DNA of 64,000 nucleotides, from NCBI RefSeq assembly GCF_003332885.2, contig NZ_QOWJ01000014.1:1-64000 (forward strand). Direction: 5' to 3'. The notes under the pieces were generated by a model. That model worked only from the letters and a program-made list of their open reading frames with translations, was not told the DNA's origin and ran no database searches. The translations under genes and the position numbers were made by a program. The DNA comes from Paracnuella aquatica. Lineage in GTDB: Bacteria > Bacteroidota > Bacteroidia > Chitinophagales > Chitinophagaceae. Shown one piece after another: positions 27,291 through 36,347 of the stretch (its first letter is position 1; every line of letters begins with the position of its first letter).

Positions 27291-27377
27291 TGTCATGCCG
27301 AACTTGTTTCGGCATCTCCTTTTTATTAAGAAAACTCCGAGGGTTGTAGGAGATGCCGAAACAAGTTTGGAATGACA
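27291..27377. repeat. Large imperfect palindrome (REP-like hairpin)
   Basis: Arms 27291-27320 and 27348-27377 are 30 bases with two mismatches, ending in TGTCA / TGACA. Each arm contains its own small palindrome GCCGAACTTGTTTCGGC, so a cloverleaf can form. The rest of 27139-27546 holds nothing else I can call apart from the secA terminator. Palindromes with this GCCGAA-TTCGGC core are widespread in Bacteroidota intergenic DNA as far as I recall. Confidence 0.8.
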
Positions 27378-27546
27378 CGTACAATTTAAATGGATGCCCA
27401 TTGATTGTAAACTTTTAAAAACCCACCTAATCAAAATCATACGTTACGGATGTGCTTTTAACAATCTCGAAGGGTTGATTGCCGTGCATTTTTACGAATT
27501 TTAAAGGAGTCCAAATTCCCACAATCACCCATTAAAACTGCACGCT

Positions 27547-28299
27547 ATGAAACGTTTTTTTTACGCCCTTGCTTTCCTCGTTCTGGCCACCGGCTGCGTG
27601 AAGGTTATTGCCGGCGAAGAAGAACGTGTGGATGTTTCGGCGCTGCACAACAAACGCTTTGGCGCATCGGCCCGCGACCTGCTGAGCAGCGAAAAATATA
27701 CGGCCCTCAAGATCGAAGTGCAGTACATGTCGGGCTTCAAACCCGACGATCAGGCCTTGAAAAACCTGCACCTTTTCCTGGATAAATATTTAAATAAGCC
27801 GGCGGGCATTTTTATTACAACCAAAGAAATTGACCCCATTACCGATACTGTATTGAACCACAGCGCCCTGGTAGCGCTGGAGCGTAAAACCCGTGCGGAA
27901 TATACCCGCAACAAAACGCTGGCGGTGCACCTGGTGTACACCAACGGCGAGTATGTGAACCCGCGGATCCTGGGGCTGGCTTACCAAAATACATCGGCCG
28001 TCATTTTTGGCAAACCCATTTTGAAACATTCGGGCCGCATTGGCCAGCCCGACCGCACCAAGTTGGAAACAACTGTGCTGCTCCACGAAGTGGGCCACCT
28101 GCTGGGGCTGATCAACAAAGGCACCGACATGCAGTCGGACCACAAGGACGACGACCATGAAAGCCATTGCAGCAATAAGGACTGCCTGATGTATTACAGC
28201 ATCGGTACGCAGGACCGCTTTGGCTACCTTGTACGTGGCGATATTCCTAAACTGGACCCGCACTGCGAGGCCGATCTGAAAGCCAACGGCGGCCGGTAA
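27547..28299 (+). CDS. Putative zinc metalloprotease lipoprotein
   Basis: 250 residues. The lipobox LVLATGCVKV puts a modified cysteine at residue 17. The catalytic motif is HEVGHLLGL (residues 180-188). Then comes a dense cluster of possible ligands: TDMQSDHKDDDHESHCSNK, then CLMYY, which resembles a met-turn after a Cys-x4-Cys pair. The canonical third metzincin histidine would fall at residue 190, which is an asparagine here. The family is like bacterial membrane metalloproteases related to archaemetzincins. Substrate unknown. Confidence 0.75.
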   Translation: MKRFFYALAFLVLATGCVKVIAGEEERVDVSALHNKRFGASARDLLSSEKYTALKIEVQYMSGFKPDDQALKNLHLFLDKYLNKPAGIFITTKEIDPITDTVLNHSALVALERKTRAEYTRNKTLAVHLVYTNGEYVNPRILGLAYQNTSAVIFGKPILKHSGRIGQPDRTKLETTVLLHEVGHLLGLINKGTDMQSDHKDDDHESHCSNKDCLMYYSIGTQDRFGYLVRGDIPKLDPHCEADLKANGGR

Positions 28300-28387
28300 C
28301 CGCCGGTGTGCATGCATTTCTTTTTAATATTTGATGGCACCGCGGCGATGGCCTAATTTTAGGCCCTTTCAAAGTCACTGCACCAAT

Positions 28388-29326
28388 ATGAAAATTAAGA
28401 AAGCTGTCATTACCGCCGCAGCCCGTGGCGAACGACTGTACCCTGTTGCCGATACGATTCAAAAAGCGATGTTGCCTGTTGTAGATGTGGATGGACTGCA
28501 CAAGCCCGTGATCCAGATCATTGCCGAAGAAGCTTATGCTTCGGGCATTGAGGAGATTTGCATTGTATGTGCCCCCGGCGATGGCCAACGATATGCCGGC
28601 GCTTTTGCTTCGCTGCGCGATAACCTGATCCGTTTTTACCAGGGCAGCGATTGGGCCCAAACGGAAGCCGACAAAATCGATCATCTGCTTTCCACCACTC
28701 AATTTATAGAGCAATCAGAAGCCCGTGGCTATGGGCATGCTGTGTACTGCGCAAAAGACTTTGTAGGCGATGAGCCGTTCCTGCTGCTTTTAGGCGACTA
28801 TCTATATGTTTCGCAAAAAGGCGCCAAGCGCTGTGCCGCGCAGCTGATTGAGCTGGCGTCGAAAGAAGGCTGTTCTGTGTCGGCGGTAAACCCTACTATC
28901 GAACACCAGATTGGTCGGTATGGCACGATTACCGGCAAACATGTAGCGGGCCAAACCGGCATGTACAGCATTGAAAAACTGATTGAAAAACCTTCGCTCA
29001 GCCAGGCGGAGCTCGAGCTGCAAACATCCGGACTGCGTGCCGGATATTACCTCTGCTTCTTTGGCATGCACGTGTTTACACCAACCGTTTTTCAGCTGTT
29101 GCAAAATGAAGTGGAAGCCGGCAGCAACAATGTGCTGCTGACGCCTGCGCTGCAGCAGTTGGCCGAAACTGAAAAATACCTGGCACTGGAAATGAAAGGC
29201 CGCCGCTACGACCTCAGCCGCCGCCATGGCCTGCTGCGGGCACAGGTAGCCCTCGGCCTCGCCGGCGAAGCCCACAACGAAACCCTCACCACTTTGGTTG
29301 AATCGCTTGCCGAAGCAAATAGCTAA
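28388..29326 (+). CDS. GalU-like sugar-1-phosphate nucleotidylyltransferase
   Basis: 312 residues from the ATG at 28388; an earlier frame start at 28331 has no support. The fold and order match UTP-glucose-1-phosphate uridylyltransferase: AVITAAARGERLYPV at residues 6-20, QKAMLPVVD near 24, KPVIQIIAEEA near 39, GYGHAVYCA near 115, and the metal site LLLLGDYL near 135. The usual G-x-G-T-R loop is replaced by AARGER, so nucleotide preference could differ. It lies 102 bases upstream of a gene with its own pyrophosphorylase domain, suggesting joint action on a nucleotide sugar. Confidence 0.82.
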   Translation: MKIKKAVITAAARGERLYPVADTIQKAMLPVVDVDGLHKPVIQIIAEEAYASGIEEICIVCAPGDGQRYAGAFASLRDNLIRFYQGSDWAQTEADKIDHLLSTTQFIEQSEARGYGHAVYCAKDFVGDEPFLLLLGDYLYVSQKGAKRCAAQLIELASKEGCSVSAVNPTIEHQIGRYGTITGKHVAGQTGMYSIEKLIEKPSLSQAELELQTSGLRAGYYLCFFGMHVFTPTVFQLLQNEVEAGSNNVLLTPALQQLAETEKYLALEMKGRRYDLSRRHGLLRAQVALGLAGEAHNETLTTLVESLAEANS

Positions 29327-29415
29327 TTAGTCCGAAGTCAGATGTCCGAAGTCCGAGGACTATTCCGCTGGTGTGATTGTCTTCCGTCTTCGGACTTCCG
29401 ACTTCTGTCTTTCCA
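29327..29415. repeat. Short-word inverted repeat (word GAAGTCCGA), locus 2
   Basis: Left side AGTCCGAAGTCAGATGTCCG then AAGTCCGAGGAC; right side CTTCCGTCTTCGGACTTCCG then ACTTCTGTC. A 16-base centre separates them. It fills the gap between the two nucleotidylyltransferase genes and could form a hairpin in their shared mRNA. Confidence 0.75.
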
Positions 29416-29428
29416 ATCCCCCTACATC

Positions 29429-32400
29429 ATGAACATATTTATTCAAACCATAACTGCCACGGAACCGCACCTGCGCAACCGCTCATTTTTTGAGCTGGCC
29501 AAAAGCATAAGCCCTACGGAAATGTGGCAGCAGTTGCGTGAGCTGGATGATTTCCGCAAAAGCACCGGCAGCCTGTACGATAAAGTGCGGTCAATCCTTT
29601 TTTTGCACGCCGGCTTTCGCTTTTTTCTGCAAGAAACGCCACAGACGCCAACTACCGGCAAAATTCCTTACGAAGGTTTTGAAGACCTGCTGGGCCGCCG
29701 GTTCGAAACTGCCATTGCCATCTTTTTAAAACAGGTGGAAAAAAGCGGTCCCAACGCGGCCCTGTTCAGTGCGCTTGCCGACAGCTACCACCATCTTTCA
29801 TTTCAAATTTTGGCCGACCAGGTGCGTAAAAGCGTACGCTCCAGCAAGGGCAATCAATGGATGTTCCGGGTGGGCCACCTCGAAGAACATCCAATTCGCA
29901 TCCACTCAAAGCTGTTGCAGCGCCAACCCGACTCCTTATTTTACCCCATCCTGCACGAACAGACTTCGGTGCGGATGGACCTGACACACAGCGGCTGGTC
30001 GGATATATTTTTCCTGGGCATGGATTATCCCGAAGGTGCCCGGGTCATCAACGTATCAATCGACCTTGGCGTTTTTGGCCGCGATAAAGAAATCCGGCCA
30101 CCCCTGCATGCTTATGTGCGGGTGATAACCGAGCCGGTGCTGCGCCTTACCTCTATTGATTTAAATACAACCAAAGATGTTCGCGACCTGGCCGACCTGT
30201 TCAACTTTGGCAACGACTATTTAAGCCTGATCAAAGCCGGCGTCATTGCGTCGGGACTGATCCCGCCTTCGTTTGAAGGCACCAACCAGTCTTTGCAGGA
30301 AGTGCTGGGCCGCATGGTAGCACCAGGCATGGGCATTGAGCTAGTAACCAAGGTAAACGACATTCCTAAAGGCAGCCGTTTTGCGGTTTCCACCAATTTG
30401 CTCGGTTGCATCATTAGTTTGCTGATGCGGGCCAGCGGACAAACGAAAAACCTGGAAGGCCCGCTGCAGGAAAGCGAACGCCGCCTGGTGGCTTCCCGCG
30501 CCATCCTGGGCGAATGGATTGGCGGCTCGGGTGGCGGCTGGCAGGATTCCGGCGGTGTTTGGCCCGGCATTAAATCCATTACTGGTACACTGGCCCACGC
30601 AGGTGATCCGGAGTGGGGCATTAGTCGCGGCACCTTGTTGCCCCGTCACCATGTGTTGGGTGAAGGCGAAGTGCACCCCGATTTTGAACACCAACTCACC
30701 CATTCGCTGGTGCTGATGCACGGCGGCATGGCCTCAAATGTGGGCCCGATCCTGGAAATGGTTTCGGAAAAATACCTGCTGCGTGGCGAGCGGGAATGGG
30801 GTGCACGGCAGCGTACCAACCAGATCTTCGAAAATATTCTTTCGGCAATTGGCAGCGGCGACATCAAGGCGCTGGCGGGCCAAACCGAAGCGAACTTTTT
30901 CGGCCCCATCAAAACCATCATTCCTTGGGCGTCCACTTATTTTACCGAACAACTTATTGCCAAAGCTAAAAAAGCTTTTGGCCCCGACTACTATGGCTTC
31001 CTGATGCTGGGCGGCATGTCGGGCGGCGGCATGGGTATGTTTGTAAACCCGGCCCATTATGATGAGTATAAAATAAAAGTGCTGGAACTGCTGCGCACCA
31101 CCAAGGCCGAACTCAGCGACTCGCTGCCGTTTGCGATGGAGCCGGTGGTGTACAACTGGCGAATCAACCACAATGGTAGTTGGGCAAGCCTGCAACAAGG
31201 CGGCGAAGCCCTGATGCCGGAACAATATTATGGCATCCATGTATCGGAGCTGGTGCGATTGGAACCCACCCAGGTGCCGTACATCCGCCGGGCGGAAATT
31301 GACCAGTTTACCACCTACTGCGAACAAAACAACCTGGCCTATCCCCTGCTCCGCACCATTGTTTCCAACCTCTTTAAAGTATCTGACCCGGCAACGGGCA
31401 GCAACCGAGGACAGGAAAATGATAAGGCCGACCGTATTAAAAAAGAAAACGGCTTTGATTTTATCCAACATGAAGAAATCAGGCAGGAATTGCAAAAAGG
31501 CCTGATTGGCTTGTCGCGGAACAGGCTGCCGGCCGAAACCACCATCGAAGATGTGCAGCCCGGCGACTTCGTCCATTTCGATGACCTGCAACCAGTTGCC
31601 GCCCTTGGCGAGGCCGCCATACGCGACGGCAAAGTGGGCGTGATGAGCCTGGCCGCCGGTGTGGGCAGCCGCTGGACAAAAGGTGCCGGCGTGATCAAAG
31701 CCATCAATCCGTTTGTAGAAATAGATGGCGTACACCGCTCATTTTTGGAAATACATTTAGCCAAAACCCGCCGCGTGGCCGAGCAATTTGGCAGCACCAT
31801 TCCGCACCTGGTGGCTACCAGCTACCTCACGCATGGCGCTATTGAAAAAAAGCTGGCAAACACAGGCAACTTTGGATACGGCGGTCCCACGCTGCTTTCA
31901 CCGGGCCGGTCCATTGGACAGCGCTATGTGCCCATGGAACGCGACCTGCGTTTTCTGTGGGAAGAAATGCCGCAGGACACCCTCGACGAGAACAAACAAA
32001 AAGTTCGGGAAGCTGGCCGCCAGGCCATGATTGGCTGGGCAAAAAGCAAGGGCGAAGGCAGTGATTATGTAGATAACGTGGCTAGCCAGCGCTTTTCGCC
32101 GCTGGGGCATTGGTACGAAGTATCGAACCTGCTGCGCAATGGCACGCTGGCACGACTGCTGGAGCAGCAGCCGCAATTGCAAACCCTAATGCTGCATAAT
32201 ATTGATACGCTGGGTGCGGACGTGGACCCGGCGGCGTTGGGTTACCACCTGCAATCGGGCAATGTGCTCACATTTGAAGTGGTGCCGCGCCGCATTGAAG
32301 ACCGCGGCGGTGGCTTGGCACGGGTTAACGGACAGGTGCGCCTGCTGGAAGGTTTGGCCCAGCCCCGCGAGGAAGACGAACTGGCGCTGAGTTACTACAA

Positions 32401-32797
32401 CTCGATGACAACTTGGATCCAGATCGATCCGCTTTTGAAATTGTTTGGACTTTCCCGCCATGATCTGCAACGTGGCGATGAGGCGCAACTGGCCAAAGCA
32501 GTGCGCAGCGTGGCCCACCGCATTCCAACTTATGTAACCATTAAAGATGTAAAATATCGCTGGGGGCATGGGCAGGAAGACATTTACCCGGTGGCGCAAA
32601 TTGAGAAACTATGGAGCGATATGTCTGCGCTGCCCAATGTAAAATGCGGGTATATTGCCGTGCCGCGGCAACGTGGCCAGCAGATGAAGGATATTGCGCA
32701 ACTGGATACCTGGGTAACCGACGGCAGCCGGGATCATGTGGCCAGCTTGTGTGTTTTTGAACCAGCTGAGCAACATGCTGTTTCTGTCGATCTATAG
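29429..32797 (+). CDS. GHMP-kinase-like / UDP-sugar pyrophosphorylase fusion protein
   Basis: 1122 residues from the ATG at 29429. Residues ~1-170 are helical and unassigned. Residues ~180-560 follow the order of fucokinase-type GHMP kinases: VRMDLTHSGWSD near 181, DIPKGSRFAVSTNLLG near 312 (the ATP loop), GGSGGGWQDSGG near 365, TEANFFGPIK near 485 and LGGMSGGGMGMFV near 525. Residues ~735-1110 follow the UDPGP pyrophosphorylase family: VMSLAAGVGSRWTKGAG near 737 and HNIDTLGADVDP near 922. The kinase loop lacks the usual G-L-G-S-S, so kinase activity is uncertain. Inference: it makes or salvages a UDP-sugar, with the GalU-like protein encoded just upstream. Confidence 0.72.
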   Translation: MNIFIQTITATEPHLRNRSFFELAKSISPTEMWQQLRELDDFRKSTGSLYDKVRSILFLHAGFRFFLQETPQTPTTGKIPYEGFEDLLGRRFETAIAIFLKQVEKSGPNAALFSALADSYHHLSFQILADQVRKSVRSSKGNQWMFRVGHLEEHPIRIHSKLLQRQPDSLFYPILHEQTSVRMDLTHSGWSDIFFLGMDYPEGARVINVSIDLGVFGRDKEIRPPLHAYVRVITEPVLRLTSIDLNTTKDVRDLADLFNFGNDYLSLIKAGVIASGLIPPSFEGTNQSLQEVLGRMVAPGMGIELVTKVNDIPKGSRFAVSTNLLGCIISLLMRASGQTKNLEGPLQESERRLVASRAILGEWIGGSGGGWQDSGGVWPGIKSITGTLAHAGDPEWGISRGTLLPRHHVLGEGEVHPDFEHQLTHSLVLMHGGMASNVGPILEMVSEKYLLRGEREWGARQRTNQIFENILSAIGSGDIKALAGQTEANFFGPIKTIIPWASTYFTEQLIAKAKKAFGPDYYGFLMLGGMSGGGMGMFVNPAHYDEYKIKVLELLRTTKAELSDSLPFAMEPVVYNWRINHNGSWASLQQGGEALMPEQYYGIHVSELVRLEPTQVPYIRRAEIDQFTTYCEQNNLAYPLLRTIVSNLFKVSDPATGSNRGQENDKADRIKKENGFDFIQHEEIRQELQKGLIGLSRNRLPAETTIEDVQPGDFVHFDDLQPVAALGEAAIRDGKVGVMSLAAGVGSRWTKGAGVIKAINPFVEIDGVHRSFLEIHLAKTRRVAEQFGSTIPHLVATSYLTHGAIEKKLANTGNFGYGGPTLLSPGRSIGQRYVPMERDLRFLWEEMPQDTLDENKQKVREAGRQAMIGWAKSKGEGSDYVDNVASQRFSPLGHWYEVSNLLRNGTLARLLEQQPQLQTLMLHNIDTLGADVDPAALGYHLQSGNVLTFEVVPRRIEDRGGGLARVNGQVRLLEGLAQPREEDELALSYYNSMTTWIQIDPLLKLFGLSRHDLQRGDEAQLAKAVRSVAHRIPTYVTIKDVKYRWGHGQEDIYPVAQIEKLWSDMSALPNVKCGYIAVPRQRGQQMKDIAQLDTWVTDGSRDHVASLCVFEPAEQHAVSVDL

Positions 32798-32817
32798 ATA
32801 TCACTACGTGCTTTTTG

Positions 32818-32848
32818 AACGCCGGCTGTTCCTGCCGGCGTTTTTTTT
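32818..32848 (+). terminator. Terminator after fusion gene
   Basis: AACGCCGGC, loop TGTTCCT, GCCGGCGTT followed by a run of T. Confidence 0.88.
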
Positions 32849-33081
32849 ATGTATAAATACTCAGTGAGCGAATTTTTACTAAGCCTATTCAGATATAAAA
32901 GGGTGTAAAAACAGGCTTATTGTGCATTAAGTACACATTACCATACCCTAATTTTTGCCTACAAAAGGTTTTTATTTTACACAGTAAAAAAATGCGCCAA
33001 CCATAAACTCATCAATAACAAAGCGCTGCAATTCACTAAGTAATTTGTATTAGTAAACAGTAAGTATTTAGGGCAACCACG

Positions 33082-33113
33082 TTTGTTCGACCGTATTTTC
33101 CACATTACATTTG
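33082..33113 (+). promoter_or_regulatory. Promoter of the T9SS cargo gene
   Basis: TTTG (33082-33085), 20-base spacer, TACATTTG (33106-33113): full consensus. The leader to the ATG at 33216 is about 95 bases. The rest of 32849-33081 is AT-rich without a gene. Confidence 0.7.
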
Positions 33114-33215
33114 TGCTGTCTAAGGGTTTTAACTGATACCCAGTAAACGATTCCCTTAGACCCCTATAAATCCCAACCCTAAGTAAAGGCACTTGCCTTT
33201 CGGAAAAGACTGTTT

Positions 33216-34907
33216 ATGAAAACTAAGTATACCCGTACTGCACTCACCTGCATTTTTACCCTTTTTGTCGGCTTTATCGCTCTTGCTGGTGAAATCCGCG
33301 ACTTTGGTTCCAACACTACTTACAACATTAACCGCAAGGATACCCTGCGCATTGTATCAGGACGTTTTACGGGGAACATAAGTTCCTTTCACGAAGATGG
33401 AGTGATCGTAGTTTCTTCCGGCGCCGTATTCAATCCCAACTCTATCACCAACCCCAAAGGCCGCATTTTTAATTACGGTAACATGAAATTGCCTTATACC
33501 ACTTTTGGCAACGGAGTAAGGGTAGAAAATTTCGGCATCGTTGATGCCGATGGCCTGACACTGAATGACGGCGCTTCATGGAGCAACAAACAAAATTCGG
33601 TGACCAGTATTACCAACGGCCTGACATTAAATGGAACCACCGTACTGGCCAACGAAGGAACATTGTCGGTTGGCTCCGCTATCCAATTAAATACCCAATC
33701 CGTGTTCACCAATACCGGCAAGATGACTGCAGGTGGTGCGCTGAATGTAAACATTGGTACCTCATTGATAAATGAGGGCACCATCGCCACCATTGGTGCA
33801 ATCGCAGTAAATGAAAGCAAAGTATTTAATAATAAAAATACCATCACTACCAAATCGACCTTTACCCTAAACACCGGCACTTATGAAAACACGGGTGTAA
33901 TTCAACCCGACGGCGCACTGGTTATCAACAGCAATGTAACGTTTACCAATAGGTGCAAAATGATTACCAGCGGTGGTTTAACCAACAATGGTACCATAAA
34001 TAACCAAGGCATGCTTTGGGTGGGCAAGACCGGTACGAACAAAGACTTTTTGACCAACAATGGAACGATTAACAACAGCGGCAGAGCGGTAATCCGCAGC
34101 GTGGACTTTACCAATTATGGTTCTATTAATGGTGATGCACAACTGTATTTTGAAGGAAAAACAGTTGGCGGCGGCACCTTCGGTAAAAGCGGCGCAACTA
34201 CCGACAGCTTGCTGGTGTACGATGTAACCCGCACTAGCCCATCACGCATTTTCGACGAAGGCTGGGGAACAATACATGCCAACACTGTGTACCGTATTTT
34301 TGAAAAGCCCGATTCAATGGCAAAAACGGCTGGCTGCTCCAACCTGGTGAGCCTGTCGCAAGCACTGCCTGTTCATTTCACTTCGTTCCAGGCATCGGTG
34401 CAGAAGAATGTACCGCAACTGACCTGGACCGCGATGTACGAACCCGGTATGCGTTTTGAAATTGAGCGCAGCACCAACGGTAAAAACTTTGCACAAGTTG
34501 CTTCAGTATACAGCAATGAAACTGCAAGCTACCAATACAAAGATGCGGCAACTACAACAGGTGTTGTTTACTACCGCATCAAAGGCCTTTCGCTGGACGG
34601 CGATGTGAAATTTACAGAAGTAAAAACGGTAAAACTGGCTGCATCCGAACAACAATCCTTCAATGTTTACCCCAACCCTACCCAATCGGTTGCAACACTC
34701 TCATACGCTGCGAAGCAAGCCGAAAAAGTACAGATCATTGTTCGGGATGCCAATGGCAAAATGGTTGCCAGCAAAATGTGGACAGTAACAGCCGGCAGCA
34801 ACCAGCACCAACTTACCGAAATCAGCGCTCAATCTGCAGGCGTGTATTTTGTAGAACTGACCAACATTATGGGTATGAAAACAGTGAGCCAACTGGTAAA
34901 AATGTAA
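33216..34907 (+). CDS. Secreted repeat protein with T9SS type A sorting domain
   Basis: 563 residues with a signal peptide (about residues 1-24). Residues ~50-340 are repeats of about 20 residues rich in N, T, G and I (for example LTNNGTINNQG, FTNTGKMTAGG, YENTGVIQPDG), which would form a beta-helix. A fibronectin-like part follows (LPVHFTSFQASVQ, YYRIKGLSLDG; about 385-475). The C-terminal ~80 residues are a type IX sorting domain: FNVYPNPTQS, then ending GVYFVELTN and LVKM. Likely secreted and attached to the cell surface, perhaps an adhesin; that role is inference. Confidence 0.88.
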   Translation: MKTKYTRTALTCIFTLFVGFIALAGEIRDFGSNTTYNINRKDTLRIVSGRFTGNISSFHEDGVIVVSSGAVFNPNSITNPKGRIFNYGNMKLPYTTFGNGVRVENFGIVDADGLTLNDGASWSNKQNSVTSITNGLTLNGTTVLANEGTLSVGSAIQLNTQSVFTNTGKMTAGGALNVNIGTSLINEGTIATIGAIAVNESKVFNNKNTITTKSTFTLNTGTYENTGVIQPDGALVINSNVTFTNRCKMITSGGLTNNGTINNQGMLWVGKTGTNKDFLTNNGTINNSGRAVIRSVDFTNYGSINGDAQLYFEGKTVGGGTFGKSGATTDSLLVYDVTRTSPSRIFDEGWGTIHANTVYRIFEKPDSMAKTAGCSNLVSLSQALPVHFTSFQASVQKNVPQLTWTAMYEPGMRFEIERSTNGKNFAQVASVYSNETASYQYKDAATTTGVVYYRIKGLSLDGDVKFTEVKTVKLAASEQQSFNVYPNPTQSVATLSYAAKQAEKVQIIVRDANGKMVASKMWTVTAGSNQHQLTEISAQSAGVYFVELTNIMGMKTVSQLVKM

Positions 34908-34943
34908 GAGCAATAAAGAGCATTTATAGGCGCGGACACATAC

Positions 34944-34983
34944 AAAAAGGGTCGATTCATTTGAATCGACCCTTTGCTTTTTA
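34944..34983 (+). terminator. Terminator between cargo gene and amidohydrolase
   Basis: AAAAGGGTCGATTCA / TGAATCGACCCTTT stem followed by GCTTTTTAG; the plus-strand T-run serves the cargo gene, and A-residues on the left give weak function on the other strand. Confidence 0.8.
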
Positions 34984-35021
34984 GCGCTTACAAAACTGAC
35001 TTAAACAGGCTGTTTCGAAGT

Positions 35022-36320
35022 TTATTTCCTCAGTTCATATTTGTGTTCGAAGCGGTCACTGAGTTGCTTGTGCTTATCCGTCAAATCAATTTTACGGCCT
35101 TGGATAAAAGCATCTATGATCACCGAACTGCGCATGTCTAGCACATCGCCTTTTACCACGATGATGTTGGCATCTTTACCTACTTCAATGCTGCCGGTTT
35201 TGTCGGCAATGCCTAAAATTTTTGCAGCATTCAATGTAACTGCCTGCAACGCTTCTTCTTTGCTCAACCCATATGCAACGGCAGTACCGGCATTGAACGC
35301 AAGGTTGCGGCCACGGGTATTACCGTCTTCATCGGCAATGGCAAACAGCACGCCGGCTTTTTGCAATTGTGCAGGCGTTTTGTACGGCTGGTCCACATCG
35401 TCGTCATCCAAAATGGGCAGGCTGTGCGACTGACTCAGGATCACCGAAACGCCATTTTGTTTCAACAGATCGGCCACACGCCAGCTATCGGCACCACCAA
35501 CAATTACTAAGTCGGCGCCGATCTCTTTAGCCATATCTACCGCAATCAAAATCTGCTTGATGGTGTTGGCTTCGACAAACAGTTTTTGTGAGCCATCGAA
35601 CAGGCCTTTCACCGCGTCAAACTTAAGGTTGGTTTCGGCAGATGTAACGCCGCTGGCATGAAAAGCTTTTGCTTCACGCAAAAAGCTGCGCATCCGGTCA
35701 ATGGCTTCCATGCCTGCTTTCACAGGATCTGGAGCACCGGCTGCAGCCGGTAAAAACGAAGCCCGTGGCATCAGCAGCGGCAGGCTTACGTGCACGCCGC
35801 CATCCATTTTGTAAACCGCGTCTTCCCAGTTCCAAGCATCAAGTTGCACCACCGAAGACCGGCCTGATATAAGCCCGCCCTGCGGCACTACATTGGCCAG
35901 CAAAATACCATTGGTGCGCAGCGTATTGGTTACTTTGGAATCGGTGTTGTAGGCAACAATGGAACGGATGTTTGGATTGAGTTCACCCAGTTCGCGAACA
36001 TCGTTTGTTGACCGCACATTGTTGATCTCTACCAGGCCCAGATTGCTCAGTGACTGGATCAAGCCGGGATAAACATGTTTGCCCTGGGCATTAACAACAG
36101 TGGCACCAGCGGCCGGTGCAACGGATGCACCCACCGCAGTGATCTTGCCATTTTCAAAAGCGATCGATGCATTATTTAAAACCTGTCCATTACCCACATG
36201 CACCGTGGCATTGGTAATGACAACCGGCCCTTTTTGTTTGGGCGCCGGGTACACTGTTTCCTGCGCCGAAGCGGCCAGCGAAGCAGCAAGGGAGAAGAGA
36301 AGGAAGTATTTTTTCATCAA
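35022..36320 (-). CDS. Exported amidohydrolase-family protein with lost metal motif
   Basis: 432 residues with a signal peptide (MMKKYFLLFSLAASLAASAQ). Amidohydrolase order is clear: VVITNATVHVGNG near residue 33, GKHVYPGLI near 84, and the C-terminal GSIEVGKDANIIVVKGD strand near 375. Where the family has H-x-H after PGLID, this protein has PGLIQSLSNLG, so the usual zinc site is missing, as in imidazolonepropionase-like paralogues of this phylum. It follows the larger amidohydrolase by 27 bases on the same strand and may be its non-catalytic partner. Confidence 0.85.
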   Translation of the reverse strand: MMKKYFLLFSLAASLAASAQETVYPAPKQKGPVVITNATVHVGNGQVLNNASIAFENGKITAVGASVAPAAGATVVNAQGKHVYPGLIQSLSNLGLVEINNVRSTNDVRELGELNPNIRSIVAYNTDSKVTNTLRTNGILLANVVPQGGLISGRSSVVQLDAWNWEDAVYKMDGGVHVSLPLLMPRASFLPAAAGAPDPVKAGMEAIDRMRSFLREAKAFHASGVTSAETNLKFDAVKGLFDGSQKLFVEANTIKQILIAVDMAKEIGADLVIVGGADSWRVADLLKQNGVSVILSQSHSLPILDDDDVDQPYKTPAQLQKAGVLFAIADEDGNTRGRNLAFNAGTAVAYGLSKEEALQAVTLNAAKILGIADKTGSIEVGKDANIIVVKGDVLDMRSSVIIDAFIQGRKIDLTDKHKQLSDRFEHKYELRK

Positions 36321-36347
36321 AAGAAATTTGATATTAATTCGTGTGAA

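Noticed and set aside
29342-29428. Earlier start for the fusion protein
   Set aside because: The 29 extra codons are encoded by the GAAGTCCGA repeat, so they are unlikely to be protein.
30734-31735. 333-codon frame opposite the fusion gene
   Set aside because: Composition (many H, F, Q and G) is that of a reverse-strand shadow; the plus-strand gene is supported by UDPGP and GHMP motifs.
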